From: Jeotgalibacillus sp. S-D1 | GTDB taxonomy: Bacteria > Bacillota > Bacilli > Bacillales > Jeotgalibacillaceae | Assembly: GCF_004358665.1 (NCBI RefSeq) | Contig: NZ_SMZR01000002.1 | Location: forward strand, 372,001-436,000 | DNA length: 64,000 nucleotides | Direction: 5' to 3' | Part shown: positions 23,283 through 32,216 of the stretch, piece by piece | Layout of the letters: each line of letters starts with the position of its first letter | Numbering within the stretch: position 1 is the first letter of the stretch | The notes under the pieces: generated by a model | Seen by the model: the letters and a program-made list of their open reading frames with translations, nothing else | What the model was told of the DNA's origin: nothing | Database searches by the model: none | Position numbers and translations under genes: made by a program

Positions 23283-24404
23283 ATGTGGAAATATGTACTG
23301 CCTGGGATTGCGATGATCGGTGTCACGTTCGCATTTGCCCGTTTCAGCTTTGGATTGTTTTTGCCGCCAATATCCCAATCATTAAACCTAACAGAAAGCA
23401 ACGCGGGGTTTGTAGGATCGACTGCTTATGCAGCCTACTGTTTAGCCCTGTTGAGTTCTTCTTACTTAATCCAGAAATGCGGTCAATTTCGAGTCATTCA
23501 ATTCGCTGGATTGAGCGCAATTATAGGCTTACTAGGGATTGCTTTTTCGCCTGGTTTTTATATTTTAGCATGCAGCACCTTTATTGCCGGGCTTGGCAGC
23601 GGTTGGGCCTCGCCTGCCTATGCTCAGGTAGCAGCAGCCTCTTTGAAAGAGAAGGATAAAGACAGAGGGAACACCTGGATGAACAGCGGAACGAGTTTTG
23701 GACTTGTCGTTTCTTGTCCTATTGCACTCTTTTTCACCGAACACTGGAGACTCTCCTTTATTCTTTTTGCCGTCATTGCTTTGGTTGTTACTGTTTGGAA
23801 TACCAAGAGCATCCCTTCCAGGATTTCTGCTGCTGACAGAACAGATAAGCCAAAGTGGTTTCATTTCATAAAACAGGCTAAGTTTTTATTGGCAGCTTCT
23901 TTCATTGCAGGAGTGAGTTCTTCTATTTTCTGGACATTTTCGAGAAGCTACTTAACTGCAGTTCACTCGATGAGTAATGGTGAAAGTGTGTTGTTTTGGG
24001 TCTTAATGGGCGTTGCGGGGATTATTGGCGGAGCAGCAGGAGGGTTTATAAACAAATTTGGCCTTAGCGTGTCTTATCGTCTTACACTCTTGTTCATGAT
24101 GGTCGCTGTCGGCATTATTACGATACCTGCTGCTTTGCCCATCTACTCTTCAGCCATTTTATTTGGCATAACGTATATCTTTATGACTGGGATTTTCATT
24201 GTTTGGTCAACGCGTATTTTTACAAATCTGCCATCATTAGGCGTCAGTCTGTCGTTTTTATTCTTAGGACTGGGCCAATCCATTGGTTCTTTTATTGCCG
24301 GCGGTACCATACAGGCTGTTTCTTATCCTTTTAGCTTTGTTCTGTTTGCTGTGATTGGACTAGTTGGGTTGATTGTTCCTGTTAAGAGTCCATCTAAAGT
24401 TTAA
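23283..24404 (+). CDS. MFS transporter, YbfB/YjiJ-like
   Basis: 373 residues with about twelve transmembrane segments and the short loop motifs of the MFS (FARFSFGLFLPPISQSLNL at the first helix, GLGSGWASPAY in the middle of the N-half). ATG 23283 has GGAGGTTTAG directly upstream; an earlier start at 23250 would place the operator inside the gene. It is controlled by the adjacent TetR protein. Family members export small molecules or drugs; the substrate cannot be predicted. Confidence 0.88.
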   Translation: MWKYVLPGIAMIGVTFAFARFSFGLFLPPISQSLNLTESNAGFVGSTAYAAYCLALLSSSYLIQKCGQFRVIQFAGLSAIIGLLGIAFSPGFYILACSTFIAGLGSGWASPAYAQVAAASLKEKDKDRGNTWMNSGTSFGLVVSCPIALFFTEHWRLSFILFAVIALVVTVWNTKSIPSRISAADRTDKPKWFHFIKQAKFLLAASFIAGVSSSIFWTFSRSYLTAVHSMSNGESVLFWVLMGVAGIIGGAAGGFINKFGLSVSYRLTLLFMMVAVGIITIPAALPIYSSAILFGITYIFMTGIFIVWSTRIFTNLPSLGVSLSFLFLGLGQSIGSFIAGGTIQAVSYPFSFVLFAVIGLVGLIVPVKSPSKV

Positions 24405-24439
24405 TAAAACGTTTAGCATATTATTATGACCAATGAATG

Positions 24440-24476
24440 AAAAACGCTGTGCCAGAAGTTATTCTGACACAGCGTA
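24440..24476 (-). terminator. Terminator of the FixH-like/PepSY operon
   Basis: ACGCTGTG(T/C)CAGAA arms (24444-24475) pair with one mismatch and are followed on the minus strand by TTTTTCATTC. It lies four bases after the stop of the gene at 24480 and may also end the converging MFS transcript. Confidence 0.8.
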
Positions 24477-24479
24477 CAG

Positions 24480-24947
24480 TTAATGATGATCCCCATGTTC
24501 AACAGCAGGTGCCTCTTCTCCCGCATCTAAAAACGCACGGTCCTCCTCGGTCAATTCACCAACGATCATCTGTTTTTTTGGAATAATGACCTGACCACCA
24601 TGTCCCGCATGAAGCTGGACGTAGTATAACCCCTCATCTGAAAATGATTGAGTATACGTATACACGCCATCGCCAGCCGGTTGCATTTCATCCATTCTAA
24701 ACGAGGCGGTTCCATCCTGTTTCCAAATCTCAATGTGGACAAAATCCGCCCCCTCAACAGGCTTTTCTTCCCGTGTTAAGACCACTTCGATGGTTTCCTC
24801 TCCAATCGTTGAAGCTTCAGGCAGCACAATATCTGCTTCAAGCGGTTTTTCCTGTTTATACAGCTCAGCTACGTCTTCACGCACGGCACACCCGCTTACT
24901 GCAAGCAATGCCAGAGCCGTCATTCCCCCCAGTACGATTCGTTTCAT
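24480..24947 (-). CDS. FixH/YtkA-like lipoprotein
   Basis: 155 residues with a signal peptide and lipobox AVSGC. The body looks like an Ig-like FixH/YtkA domain: VVLTREEKPVEGADFVHIEIW, then GDGVYTYTQSFSDEGLYYVQLH. It ends in the histidine cluster VEHGDHH, a possible metal contact. It is the second gene after a PepSY membrane protein, 18 bases downstream, a pairing often met with metal or heme handling in Bacillales. Surface-anchored. Function otherwise unknown. Confidence 0.75.
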   Translation of the reverse strand: MKRIVLGGMTALALLAVSGCAVREDVAELYKQEKPLEADIVLPEASTIGEETIEVVLTREEKPVEGADFVHIEIWKQDGTASFRMDEMQPAGDGVYTYTQSFSDEGLYYVQLHAGHGGQVIIPKKQMIVGELTEEDRAFLDAGEEAPAVEHGDHH

Positions 24948-24965
24948 CGCTTTTCCTCCTTTTCC

Positions 24966-26324
24966 TTATGCATTCAGGAATTTCTTCAATGGTGGAATTC
25001 GCTGAATCAAGAAGCGATCGATGACCCAAACGACTAGCAGCGATACACCGACCAGCGGAAAAATGAGCCCTAAAATAATGAGAGCAATGAAAAACCATCG
25101 TACTTTTCGGGCACTCAGTCCTTTTGGAGCCCCCATTCCGCGATTCGGCTTTCGCTTGTACCAGAGATAGAAACCACTTAACGCTACAAAGACGATCCCC
25201 ATACAAATGAGCAGACTGAACAACTGATTCGGCAGCCCAAACTGAGATCCTTTATGTAGCGTGATGCCCATCGCAACCGCTTGAGCCACGGTACCGTAAT
25301 TGTCAAAACGATAGTCTGCCAGCACGGCACCGGAATATTGATCCAGATGAATCGTAAACTCATCCTGAGCACGCGGTGGATATGCGGACAATGTGACCAC
25401 CCCTGTTTTTTCGGCAGGAAGGCTGATGGTATACGTTGGATGAATGTTTTGCTGCTCTGCGATCTCCACCATTTCATCAACATTTAAGGGCACAAACCCC
25501 TGTACCACTTCCGATTCCGGCACCTCCATCTTTTCAGCAGCCCATGGAACATCAGCGATATCTTCTGTTTTTGTAATTGACTCCGGTGCACTTCCAAGCC
25601 ACGTGGATGGCGGATAGCCCACTCCTGTGTTCGTTGCCAGAAGCTGAAAATTATTGCCCCAGAATCCTGACCATGGCAGGCCTGTAATAATCAAAAAGAA
25701 CATGCCACCGGCAATCCAAAAAGCTGGGATGGCATGCAGATCCCGTCTTCGAACCGATTTATTTGCTTTTCTCTTAGGTAAAAATGAACCGTACGGCCTT
25801 TTCTTTCTCGGAAACCATAAAAATAGCCCCGTCACTACGAGAACGATCGTCCAGGAGGCAGCCAGTTCCACGATCCTGTCTCCAACTGTTCCTGCCATCA
25901 ATTCCCCATGAATTTCCTCAAGCTTATTCATAATGCGGTCATCCGCATTCAAATCTCCTATAATCTCATTTTTGTAAGGATCAACAAATACCGTCGCAGA
26001 TCCTTCTTCAGTCGCAATTCCTACCTCGCTGGACCTCGCCTCATCTTCTCCCGGACGATACGTCGTAATGGCCGCTTCTGGATATTCAGCGCGGACAAGA
26101 GCCAGCTGCTCAGATGCCGCCTGCCGTTCCCAGGATGCTTCCACCTCATAATAATCCTTATATAATGAAGCCTCGATTTGCGGCTTAAATAAATAAATCC
26201 CGCCAGTCACCGCCAAAATCACCAAAAATGGCGTCACAAAAAGCCCTGCATAAAAATGCCAGCGCCATACACTGCGGTAACGTGCATGGTCATCGTTATG
26301 ATTACTTTCTCTCTTATCTTCCAT
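24966..26324 (-). CDS. PepSY-domain, multi-pass membrane protein
   Basis: 452 residues with a long N-terminal cytoplasmic segment, then RWHFYAGLFVTPFLVILAVTGGIYLF, the signature first helix of the PepSY-associated TM family, two extracellular PepSY-like regions and further helices near 150-175, 205-225, 375-400 and 415-445. Such proteins are often linked to iron or siderophore reduction. I prefer ATG 26324 to a TTG at 26345. The gene forms an operon with the FixH-like lipoprotein downstream. Role inferred only from family. Confidence 0.82.
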   Translation of the reverse strand: MEDKRESNHNDDHARYRSVWRWHFYAGLFVTPFLVILAVTGGIYLFKPQIEASLYKDYYEVEASWERQAASEQLALVRAEYPEAAITTYRPGEDEARSSEVGIATEEGSATVFVDPYKNEIIGDLNADDRIMNKLEEIHGELMAGTVGDRIVELAASWTIVLVVTGLFLWFPRKKRPYGSFLPKRKANKSVRRRDLHAIPAFWIAGGMFFLIITGLPWSGFWGNNFQLLATNTGVGYPPSTWLGSAPESITKTEDIADVPWAAEKMEVPESEVVQGFVPLNVDEMVEIAEQQNIHPTYTISLPAEKTGVVTLSAYPPRAQDEFTIHLDQYSGAVLADYRFDNYGTVAQAVAMGITLHKGSQFGLPNQLFSLLICMGIVFVALSGFYLWYKRKPNRGMGAPKGLSARKVRWFFIALIILGLIFPLVGVSLLVVWVIDRFLIQRIPPLKKFLNA

Positions 26325-26517
26325 AACCCCAATTCCCTTCCACACAATCTCTTTAATCGACTCTACTAATCATTTCAACTAAACCATTTTACCAATGAAT
26401 TGTGAAGAAAGTTTGTGGATATGAAAAATAGATTACCAGATTTATCAGTCGCTCTGCTTTTGACCTGTCTTCAGCATCTCTCCTTTGCAAGAAAGAAACT
26501 GCTTCTTCAAATAAAAA

Positions 26518-26567
26518 TTGACACTAACGATCATTCATCTTATTATTATCATTATTGATAATAATAA
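26518..26567 (+). promoter_or_regulatory. Promoter with a 28-bp perfect palindromic operator
   Basis: A perfect -35 TTGACA (26518-26523) and, 17 bases on, TATTAT (26541-26546). The -10 lies inside the left arm of TTATTATTATCA (26540-26551), mirrored exactly by TGATAATAATAA (26556-26567) around four bases. A dimeric repressor there would block transcription. The palindrome resembles Fur-type AT-rich boxes only loosely, so autoregulation by the gene product at 26584 is the simplest reading. Confidence 0.75.
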
Positions 26568-26583
26568 AGTTAGGACTGAAACC

Positions 26584-27135
26584 ATGACGAATGAAAAAAT
26601 AGATTTGATTTTACACCCGATCCGTTTACGAATCATTCAGCAGCTTTCAAAGGGACCTGCAACGGTAAATCAATTGAAGGAATGGATAGCAGATATCCCC
26701 CAGGCAACTCTTTATCGGCATTTAAATATCCTTAAAAAAGATCAGCTGATTTATGTAGTGGAGGAAAAGAAAATACGCGGGGCAATGGAACGAACTTTTG
26801 CTCTTGAAAAAGAAAAGCCAATTTTATCGCCTCAGGAATTGACCCAGATGTCCGGAGAAGAGCATTTAAAAATTCTTATGACGTTCTTGTCCAATGTTAC
26901 AGGACAAGCCAAAAGCTATCTTCTTAGCAACCCTGACCTGTCCAAGGACCCATTCGGTTACAGCCAGCTGGATCTGCACCTGACACATACAGAGCTTGAA
27001 GAAATAAATAAAGGAATGAATGAACTTCTCAGCAAATTCATTTCCAACAAACCTTCAGATCAGAACCAGAAAGTGACACTGATACAAATGCTATTACCGG
27101 AGCCTAAAGATCATAAAGGAAGTGACAGAGATTGA
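26584..27135 (+). CDS. ArsR-like winged-helix regulator
   Basis: 183 residues starting MTNEKIDLILHPIRLRIIQQ, followed by the helix-turn-helix KGPATVNQLKEWIADIPQATLYRHLNIL and a wing (RGAMERTF). The C-terminal half is a helical domain of the type found with HTH_20 regulators. I chose ATG 26584 (AGGAC upstream) over 26518, which overlaps the promoter. It overlaps the psd start by four bases, so both are made together and probably repressed together through the palindrome in front. Signal unknown. Confidence 0.85.
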   Translation: MTNEKIDLILHPIRLRIIQQLSKGPATVNQLKEWIADIPQATLYRHLNILKKDQLIYVVEEKKIRGAMERTFALEKEKPILSPQELTQMSGEEHLKILMTFLSNVTGQAKSYLLSNPDLSKDPFGYSQLDLHLTHTELEEINKGMNELLSKFISNKPSDQNQKVTLIQMLLPEPKDHKGSDRD

Positions 27136-27908
27136 ATTTGACCCGTTTTTACAGAAAAGTTTTTGAATTAAATGGACATCCCATTATGGCAAAGCTATTA
27201 AGAAAGTTTGCACAGTCAAAAGCCAGCAAACCTTTTATTCGTTCATTTGCAAAACTATATAAGCTGAACTTACAGGAAGCGAAAAAAGAAATCCATGAGT
27301 TTAGATCACTTCACGATATCTTTACACGGGAACTGAATTCTGATGTGCGTCCAATTGCAGAATCTGCAGATGCCTTCATCAGCCCTTGTGATGGTGTTTT
27401 ATCTGTAGTCGATCATTTGACTGAAGACAGCACGTTTATCGTAAAAGAACAGGAATACACTGTTGCGGAACTGTTGGGCAGCCAAAAAGAAGCGGAAAAA
27501 TATGCAGGAGGTCAGGTTTTAATCTTTTATTTAAGCCCAGTGGACTATCATCGAGTTCACGTTCCATTAGATGCGGAGGTTGAGAATGTATACACCTTGG
27601 GAAAAGAAGCAGCGCCGGTCAACAAACTTGGCCTGCGATATGGACTTCGCCCATTAACCCGAAATTTTCGTATGGTGACAAACTTTAAAGCGTCAGGGTA
27701 TTCATTTGCCCACGTCATGGTCGGGGCTCTAAATGTAAATTCAATTGAAAGAACCAATACCAACCGTATCGTTCACAGGGGAGATCCATATGGATATTTC
27801 TCATTCGGATCAACAGTCGTCATCTGTCTTCCAAAAGATGTCTTAGCCTTTACGGGGAAAACAGGACCGGTGAAAATGGGAGAAGAAATAGGCAAATGGC
27901 TGGCATGA
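27132..27908 (+). CDS. psd: Phosphatidylserine decarboxylase proenzyme
   Basis: 258 residues of the short Psd class. It converts phosphatidylserine to phosphatidylethanolamine at the membrane. The self-cleavage site is the Gly226-Ser227 bond within SFGSTVVI, which makes the pyruvoyl group; other conserved parts are FISPCDGVL, YLSPVDYHRVHVP and FAHVMVGALNVNSI. The TTG start overlaps the TGA of the regulator gene and has AAGGAAG upstream. Bacillus psd genes usually follow pssA; here the partner is a DNA-binding regulator, so the enzyme may be conditionally expressed. Confidence 0.93.
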   Translation: MNLTRFYRKVFELNGHPIMAKLLRKFAQSKASKPFIRSFAKLYKLNLQEAKKEIHEFRSLHDIFTRELNSDVRPIAESADAFISPCDGVLSVVDHLTEDSTFIVKEQEYTVAELLGSQKEAEKYAGGQVLIFYLSPVDYHRVHVPLDAEVENVYTLGKEAAPVNKLGLRYGLRPLTRNFRMVTNFKASGYSFAHVMVGALNVNSIERTNTNRIVHRGDPYGYFSFGSTVVICLPKDVLAFTGKTGPVKMGEEIGKWLA

Positions 27909-27953
27909 TTCGCTTAACCCTCTCCCCTCCTTATAAAAACAAGCCTATATTAG

Positions 27954-27990
27954 AAAAGAGCTGTTCTAAACCGGAATAGCTCTTTTTTCT
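27954..27990 (+). terminator. Terminator after psd
   Basis: AAAAGAGCTGTTC (27954-27966) pairs with GAATAGCTCTTTT (27974-27986) with one mismatch and is followed by TTCTTT. Confidence 0.85.
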
Positions 27991-28230
27991 TTGATTGAAC
28001 TTCTTAAAATTAACTTCCAGCAATATTGAAGTTAGCTTTGAGACCCAGCTAGTAAACATTAACTTCATCCTTCTCTCAGCAGTGGTCGTCCTTCTGGTTA
28101 AGCGGCATTAAACCTACCAGATGGCAGGACCAGCAAAATGCCAATATCTCACGCAATCTTCTGTTTGTATCGAACATTAGTATTGTACTGATATCGGCTA
28201 TTATTTTATTAACTTTGTTTGAGAGCACGA
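27991..28230. other. Intergenic stretch, nothing recognised
   Basis: Between convergent psd and the second sugar operon. A weak hairpin AACTTC/GAAGTT lies near 28014-28035. No gene or conserved site seen. Confidence 0.4.
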
Positions 28231-28272
28231 CAAAAAGTCCTGTAGAGCTATTTCCTCTACAGAACTTTTTGA
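28231..28272 (-). terminator. Terminator of the second sugar operon
   Basis: AAAAAGTCCTGTAGAG pairs with CTCTACAGAACTTTTT (28255-28270) with one mismatch; on the minus strand it ends in TTTTTG. It lies about 17 bases after the stop at 28289. Confidence 0.85.
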
Positions 28273-28288
28273 TTCAGGTAACAAGTCC

Positions 28289-29254
28289 TTATCTGACTAC
28301 ATTTACTTCATACTCTCCAGATTGATAGATCCATTCTGTTAGTCTTACTACTTCCTTTGCGAACTCTCCTGGGACGAGAACATCATGATGTCCTTGGATC
28401 GAATTGATAAAGCTCTTATCTGAATTTGTTGTTTGGTGAGAAAGTACTGGTTTGATTGGAGGTTGTCCGAGCTTACGAATAGTTATATCTCCATTGTCGT
28501 AAAAGATTGCACCATCATCCCCACAAAATACATAGGTTTCATGCCAGCACGGTGCATTTCCAATGATCGTAAGACCTGCAATCACATCGTTCTCAAATCG
28601 AATGGTGGTAACTGAATCAATTTCTACTTTGGAACCACGCTGCTCCAACTTTGATTCTACTTCAATTGGTTTTAATCCGGTTGTCCATAAAAGCACATCA
28701 ATGATATGGCTTCCCGAATCCATGAGCATTCCTCCTCCTGATAAATTTGGATTTTGACGCCATGTATCAGCTGATAACTGGATCCATTCCTGGTAAACAG
28801 ATGCTGTAACAGACGTCAGTTTGCCAATTGCCCCATTCGAAATAGCATCCCGAATAGCAAGAAAAGCAGGTTCAAAATGTCTTTGGTACGATACTTGTAA
28901 GACTATTTCCGCTTTTTCTGCAGCCTCAATGAGCTGCTCTGCCTCTGCCAGCGAACAAGCCATTGGTTTTTCAATCAGTACATGACAGTTATGACTGATA
29001 GCATCCATTACTTGATCAAAGTGGAGAGTATGAGGAGAACAAATGATCACTGCATCCAAAGAAACTTGCGCTAGCATCTCTTTATGATCACTGAACTGTG
29101 CTACTCCTCTCAAGTTGAAACGATTGATCAATGTATCTCGATTGTCAGGGTTAGGGTCTGTAACCGCTATAAGCGTAGCAGCGTTTGTATCCAGTAGCTG
29201 CTTCACGTGTAAATTAGAAATACTCCCAGTTCCTATCAGTCCTATGTTAATCAT
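28289..29254 (-). CDS. Gfo/Idh/MocA family oxidoreductase (I)
   Basis: 321 residues, compact for the family. The Rossmann motif is GLIGTGSISNLH, the lysine motif is LIEKPMACS, and the substrate helix reads GGGMLMDSGSHIIDVLLW with the catalytic Asp and His. It should oxidise or reduce a sugar with NAD(P). It is the last gene of a sugar operon that encodes a second, only distantly similar member upstream, which suggests two steps such as an oxidation followed by a reduction at a different carbon. Ribosome site GGAAGGAG. Confidence 0.9.
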   Translation of the reverse strand: MINIGLIGTGSISNLHVKQLLDTNAATLIAVTDPNPDNRDTLINRFNLRGVAQFSDHKEMLAQVSLDAVIICSPHTLHFDQVMDAISHNCHVLIEKPMACSLAEAEQLIEAAEKAEIVLQVSYQRHFEPAFLAIRDAISNGAIGKLTSVTASVYQEWIQLSADTWRQNPNLSGGGMLMDSGSHIIDVLLWTTGLKPIEVESKLEQRGSKVEIDSVTTIRFENDVIAGLTIIGNAPCWHETYVFCGDDGAIFYDNGDITIRKLGQPPIKPVLSHQTTNSDKSFINSIQGHHDVLVPGEFAKEVVRLTEWIYQSGEYEVNVVR

Positions 29255-29323
29255 ATTTATTTGCTCCTTCCTTATAACAGATTAAAACAACTGGTTATGA
29301 AGGCTCCCTTCTATTAATTACAT

Positions 29324-30436
29324 CTATAATTCAGGTGCGCTGAACACAGGTTGTTCTTCAAAATGAACAGCTTGACCCGTTTTTGCTGATTCATAAATCG
29401 CTTCTATGATTTGGGTTACAACATATGCTTGTTCCGGCTTGACGATTGGTTCAGTATCATTAAGAATCGTATCAATCCACAATCGGGCCTCCAGATCTGC
29501 ATCTGATTCGGTTTTGCCATCGTAGAATGCTACGCCGTCTCCTCCAAGGTCCACATTTGTTGTGTAGAGCTTCCCAAAATTTTCACCGTTTATTCGCAGA
29601 CCGTCTTTCATATCCGCTCCACCTTCTGTTCCGCTTAAAGAACACTTGGCTTCGTCAACTTCCAAAGAATTAAGGGCCCAACTCGCCTCCAACACAATCG
29701 TTGCGCCATTTTCCATTTTGATAAACCCAAATGCAGAATCTTCAACAGTAAATTTCTCTGTATCCCAAGGTCCCCATGCATTTGCTGCATCTTTCTTCTG
29801 ACTTAATTTATGATAAGATGACCCTATTACTGTTTTTGGTTTGTAGTTATTCATGGTCCATAACGTTAAATCAAGGGCATGCGTACCAATATCGATTAGC
29901 GGGCCACCCCCTTGTTTTTCCTCATCAAGAAATACTCCCCAAGTGGGAACTGCACGACGACGAATGGCATGAGCTTTGGCAAAATAAACCTCGCCGAGAT
30001 CACCATGTTCACATATTTTTTTTAAGTGCTGACTGTCAGGTCGAAATCGATTATTATATCCAATGGTCAGTTTCTTACCAGATTGGTTGGCAGCTTCGAC
30101 CATTAGACGAGCTTCTTTTGATGATTTCGCCATCGGTTTTTCACACATGACATGCTTGCCAGAATGAAGTGCTGCAATAGAAATCTCAGCGTGCGTGTCA
30201 TTAGGAGTTAAAACGTGCACAACTTCAATTGTTTTGTCCTCAAGCAGTTCGTTATAACGTTCGTAAACTTTCGCACTTTCAATCCCATATTCAGTGGCTG
30301 CTTTTTTAGCTCTTTCGAGGAGTACATCACAAAATGCGACGAGCTCGACATTTTTGAGTTTAGATAAACTTGGCATATGTTTTCCATTAGCAATACCACC
30401 ACAACCGATAATAGCGATCTTAACTTTTCTAGACAT
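29324..30436 (-). CDS. Gfo/Idh/MocA family oxidoreductase (II)
   Basis: 370 residues. Motifs: AIIGCGGIANGKH for NAD(P), MCEKPMAKSS with the family lysine, and GGGPLIDIGTHALDLTLW in the active site. Insertions near the C-terminus (GGADMKDGLRINGE) are usual in the larger members that act on sugars or uronates. It lies five bases after an isomerase gene and about 70 bases before the other dehydrogenase gene. Substrate unknown; the ABC importer encoded upstream presumably supplies it. Confidence 0.9.
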   Translation of the reverse strand: MSRKVKIAIIGCGGIANGKHMPSLSKLKNVELVAFCDVLLERAKKAATEYGIESAKVYERYNELLEDKTIEVVHVLTPNDTHAEISIAALHSGKHVMCEKPMAKSSKEARLMVEAANQSGKKLTIGYNNRFRPDSQHLKKICEHGDLGEVYFAKAHAIRRRAVPTWGVFLDEEKQGGGPLIDIGTHALDLTLWTMNNYKPKTVIGSSYHKLSQKKDAANAWGPWDTEKFTVEDSAFGFIKMENGATIVLEASWALNSLEVDEAKCSLSGTEGGADMKDGLRINGENFGKLYTTNVDLGGDGVAFYDGKTESDADLEARLWIDTILNDTEPIVKPEQAYVVTQIIEAIYESAKTGQAVHFEEQPVFSAPEL

Positions 30437-30441
30437 ATGTT

Positions 30442-31341
30442 TTATTCCCCCACTATTGCTTTATTTTTAAAATGAATTTCAAGATGTTCTTTTGCTTCAA
30501 CGATCCCCTCACGCTCTGCCTCTATGGAACCCCAATAGTAATGGTCTTCCAACTCAATACTGACAGGACCTTTATATCCTATATTGTTTAATTGCACTGC
30601 AATCTCTGCCCAGTCCACATCTCCTTGCCCTGGGATTGTGTACCGCCAGGACCCTTCAGAAAAATCGTAATGTGAACCAAAGGTAGATGGAATGACCCCA
30701 CTCTCATATAATTCTTCCTGTAGTATTTTCGTATCTTTTCCATGACAGTAATTGATTTTTTCTGCAAATTCATTTAAGAACCGTTTATAATCGATTCCAA
30801 GTCTAACTAAATGGGACGGGTCATAATTAATCCCAAAATGATTTGAAGGAACGACTTTAAACATTTCTCTTAGCATTTCAGGTGTACAGCCTAATGTTGG
30901 GTTTTGAGGAGATGGTCCAGGCCACCCTTCCAGCGCGATGTAAATGTTATGCTTCTCAGCATGTTGGACAATGCTAGGAAATGACTTTTTCCAAATCTCA
31001 AAAGCTTCCTTGCGAGACATGTTAAGATCGTCAGGAACCAAGCACATAAAGATGACTCTTGCACCAAGTTCAGCCACCTCTGTTATTTGATTTAATAAAG
31101 CATCAACTGCCTCAGAGCGGCTTTTATCATCCAGACTTAATAGCTTGGTTTGCCCCACAGCACCTATCCCGTCTATGGATCCAACTTCAAGCCCGGCTTT
31201 CTCTAAAACAGCTTTAACCTCTTCGTTGTAATATGGAACGTCTATTACATCGATCCCAATGCCAGAAGCCCAGGCAGTTGCAGCCTCTATTCCCTCAGCA
31301 CCTATATTTGGAGATAATCTCATTCCTATTTTTCTGTTCAT
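30442..31341 (-). CDS. Sugar phosphate isomerase/epimerase-like TIM barrel
   Basis: 299 residues, xylose-isomerase-like. Probable metal ligands are the glutamate in ALEGWPGPSP, the aspartate and histidine in NYDPSHLVRLG, the histidine in YCHGKDT and the glutamate in SIELEDHYY. The ribosome site GTAGGAGG is strong. Together with the two neighbouring dehydrogenases this suggests a pathway that epimerises a sugar by oxidation and reduction. The gene is distinct from the isomerase at 4286 and not a recent copy. Confidence 0.88.
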   Translation of the reverse strand: MNRKIGMRLSPNIGAEGIEAATAWASGIGIDVIDVPYYNEEVKAVLEKAGLEVGSIDGIGAVGQTKLLSLDDKSRSEAVDALLNQITEVAELGARVIFMCLVPDDLNMSRKEAFEIWKKSFPSIVQHAEKHNIYIALEGWPGPSPQNPTLGCTPEMLREMFKVVPSNHFGINYDPSHLVRLGIDYKRFLNEFAEKINYCHGKDTKILQEELYESGVIPSTFGSHYDFSEGSWRYTIPGQGDVDWAEIAVQLNNIGYKGPVSIELEDHYYWGSIEAEREGIVEAKEHLEIHFKNKAIVGE

Positions 31342-31370
31342 ACCAAAACCTCCTACAAATTAGTTTAGTG

Positions 31371-32204
31371 TTATTTAATTCCACTGAAGGTAATACCTCG
31401 AATAAATGTTTTTTGTAAAAAGAAGAATAGGACGATAATAGGCAGGGTCATCATGGTTGAAACGGCCATCATCAGACCCCACTCTGAGCCTCGCTGACTT
31501 TGAAATTGCTGCAGCCCAAGTGATAGTGTGTACTGAAGAGAATCGGTTAAGTAAAGCAATGGGCCAATAAAATCGGTCCAGCTTGCCATAAATTGAAACA
31601 ACCCTACAGCCAGTACAGCAGGCTTAGCTAAAGGAAGCATAATCTGCCAATAAATCCTAAACTCTCCTGCTCCATCCATTCTTGCTGCTTCTCTTAAACT
31701 ATCAGGCAAACCCATAAAAAATTGCCTTAGTAAGAAGATGTAGAAAGGTACACCGAAAAAGGCGGGTATGATCAAGGGATAATGTGTTCCAACCATTCCT
31801 AATTTTTCAAACAATAGAAACAGCGGGATCATCGTTACTTGACCAGGAATCATCATCACTCCAATAGTAATGATAAATAGTATATTTCTCCCTGGCCATC
31901 TCAGCTTGGCGAAGCTATAAGCAACAAGGGGGCATGAAATAACCGCACCGAGTGTGCTTAAAACAGTAATAATTATGGTATTTTTCAAATAAGTGAAGAA
32001 GGGTATGTAGGTCATAGAATCAATGTAATTGCTCCACATAACTGGTTCGGGAATCCATTCAGGCGGGAATGTAAATATTTGTGTTAAAGGCTTTAATGAT
32101 GTCGATACCATCCAAAGAAATGGAATCAAAAAGAAAAATGATGCAACAATTAAAACAATATGTGCTGAATATTGACCAAGCTTCTTTTTCTTCGTGCTAT
32201 CCAT
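31371..32204 (-). CDS. Carbohydrate ABC transporter permease (MalG type)
   Basis: 277 residues with six membrane segments. The coupling loop is EAARMDGAGEFRIYWQIMLP. Ribosome site TAAGGAGGG. It pairs with the permease encoded 12 bases upstream. No ATPase gene occurs in this operon either. Confidence 0.93.
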   Translation of the reverse strand: MDSTKKKKLGQYSAHIVLIVASFFFLIPFLWMVSTSLKPLTQIFTFPPEWIPEPVMWSNYIDSMTYIPFFTYLKNTIIITVLSTLGAVISCPLVAYSFAKLRWPGRNILFIITIGVMMIPGQVTMIPLFLLFEKLGMVGTHYPLIIPAFFGVPFYIFLLRQFFMGLPDSLREAARMDGAGEFRIYWQIMLPLAKPAVLAVGLFQFMASWTDFIGPLLYLTDSLQYTLSLGLQQFQSQRGSEWGLMMAVSTMMTLPIIVLFFFLQKTFIRGITFSGIK

Positions 32205-32216
32205 CGTTTTCCCTCC

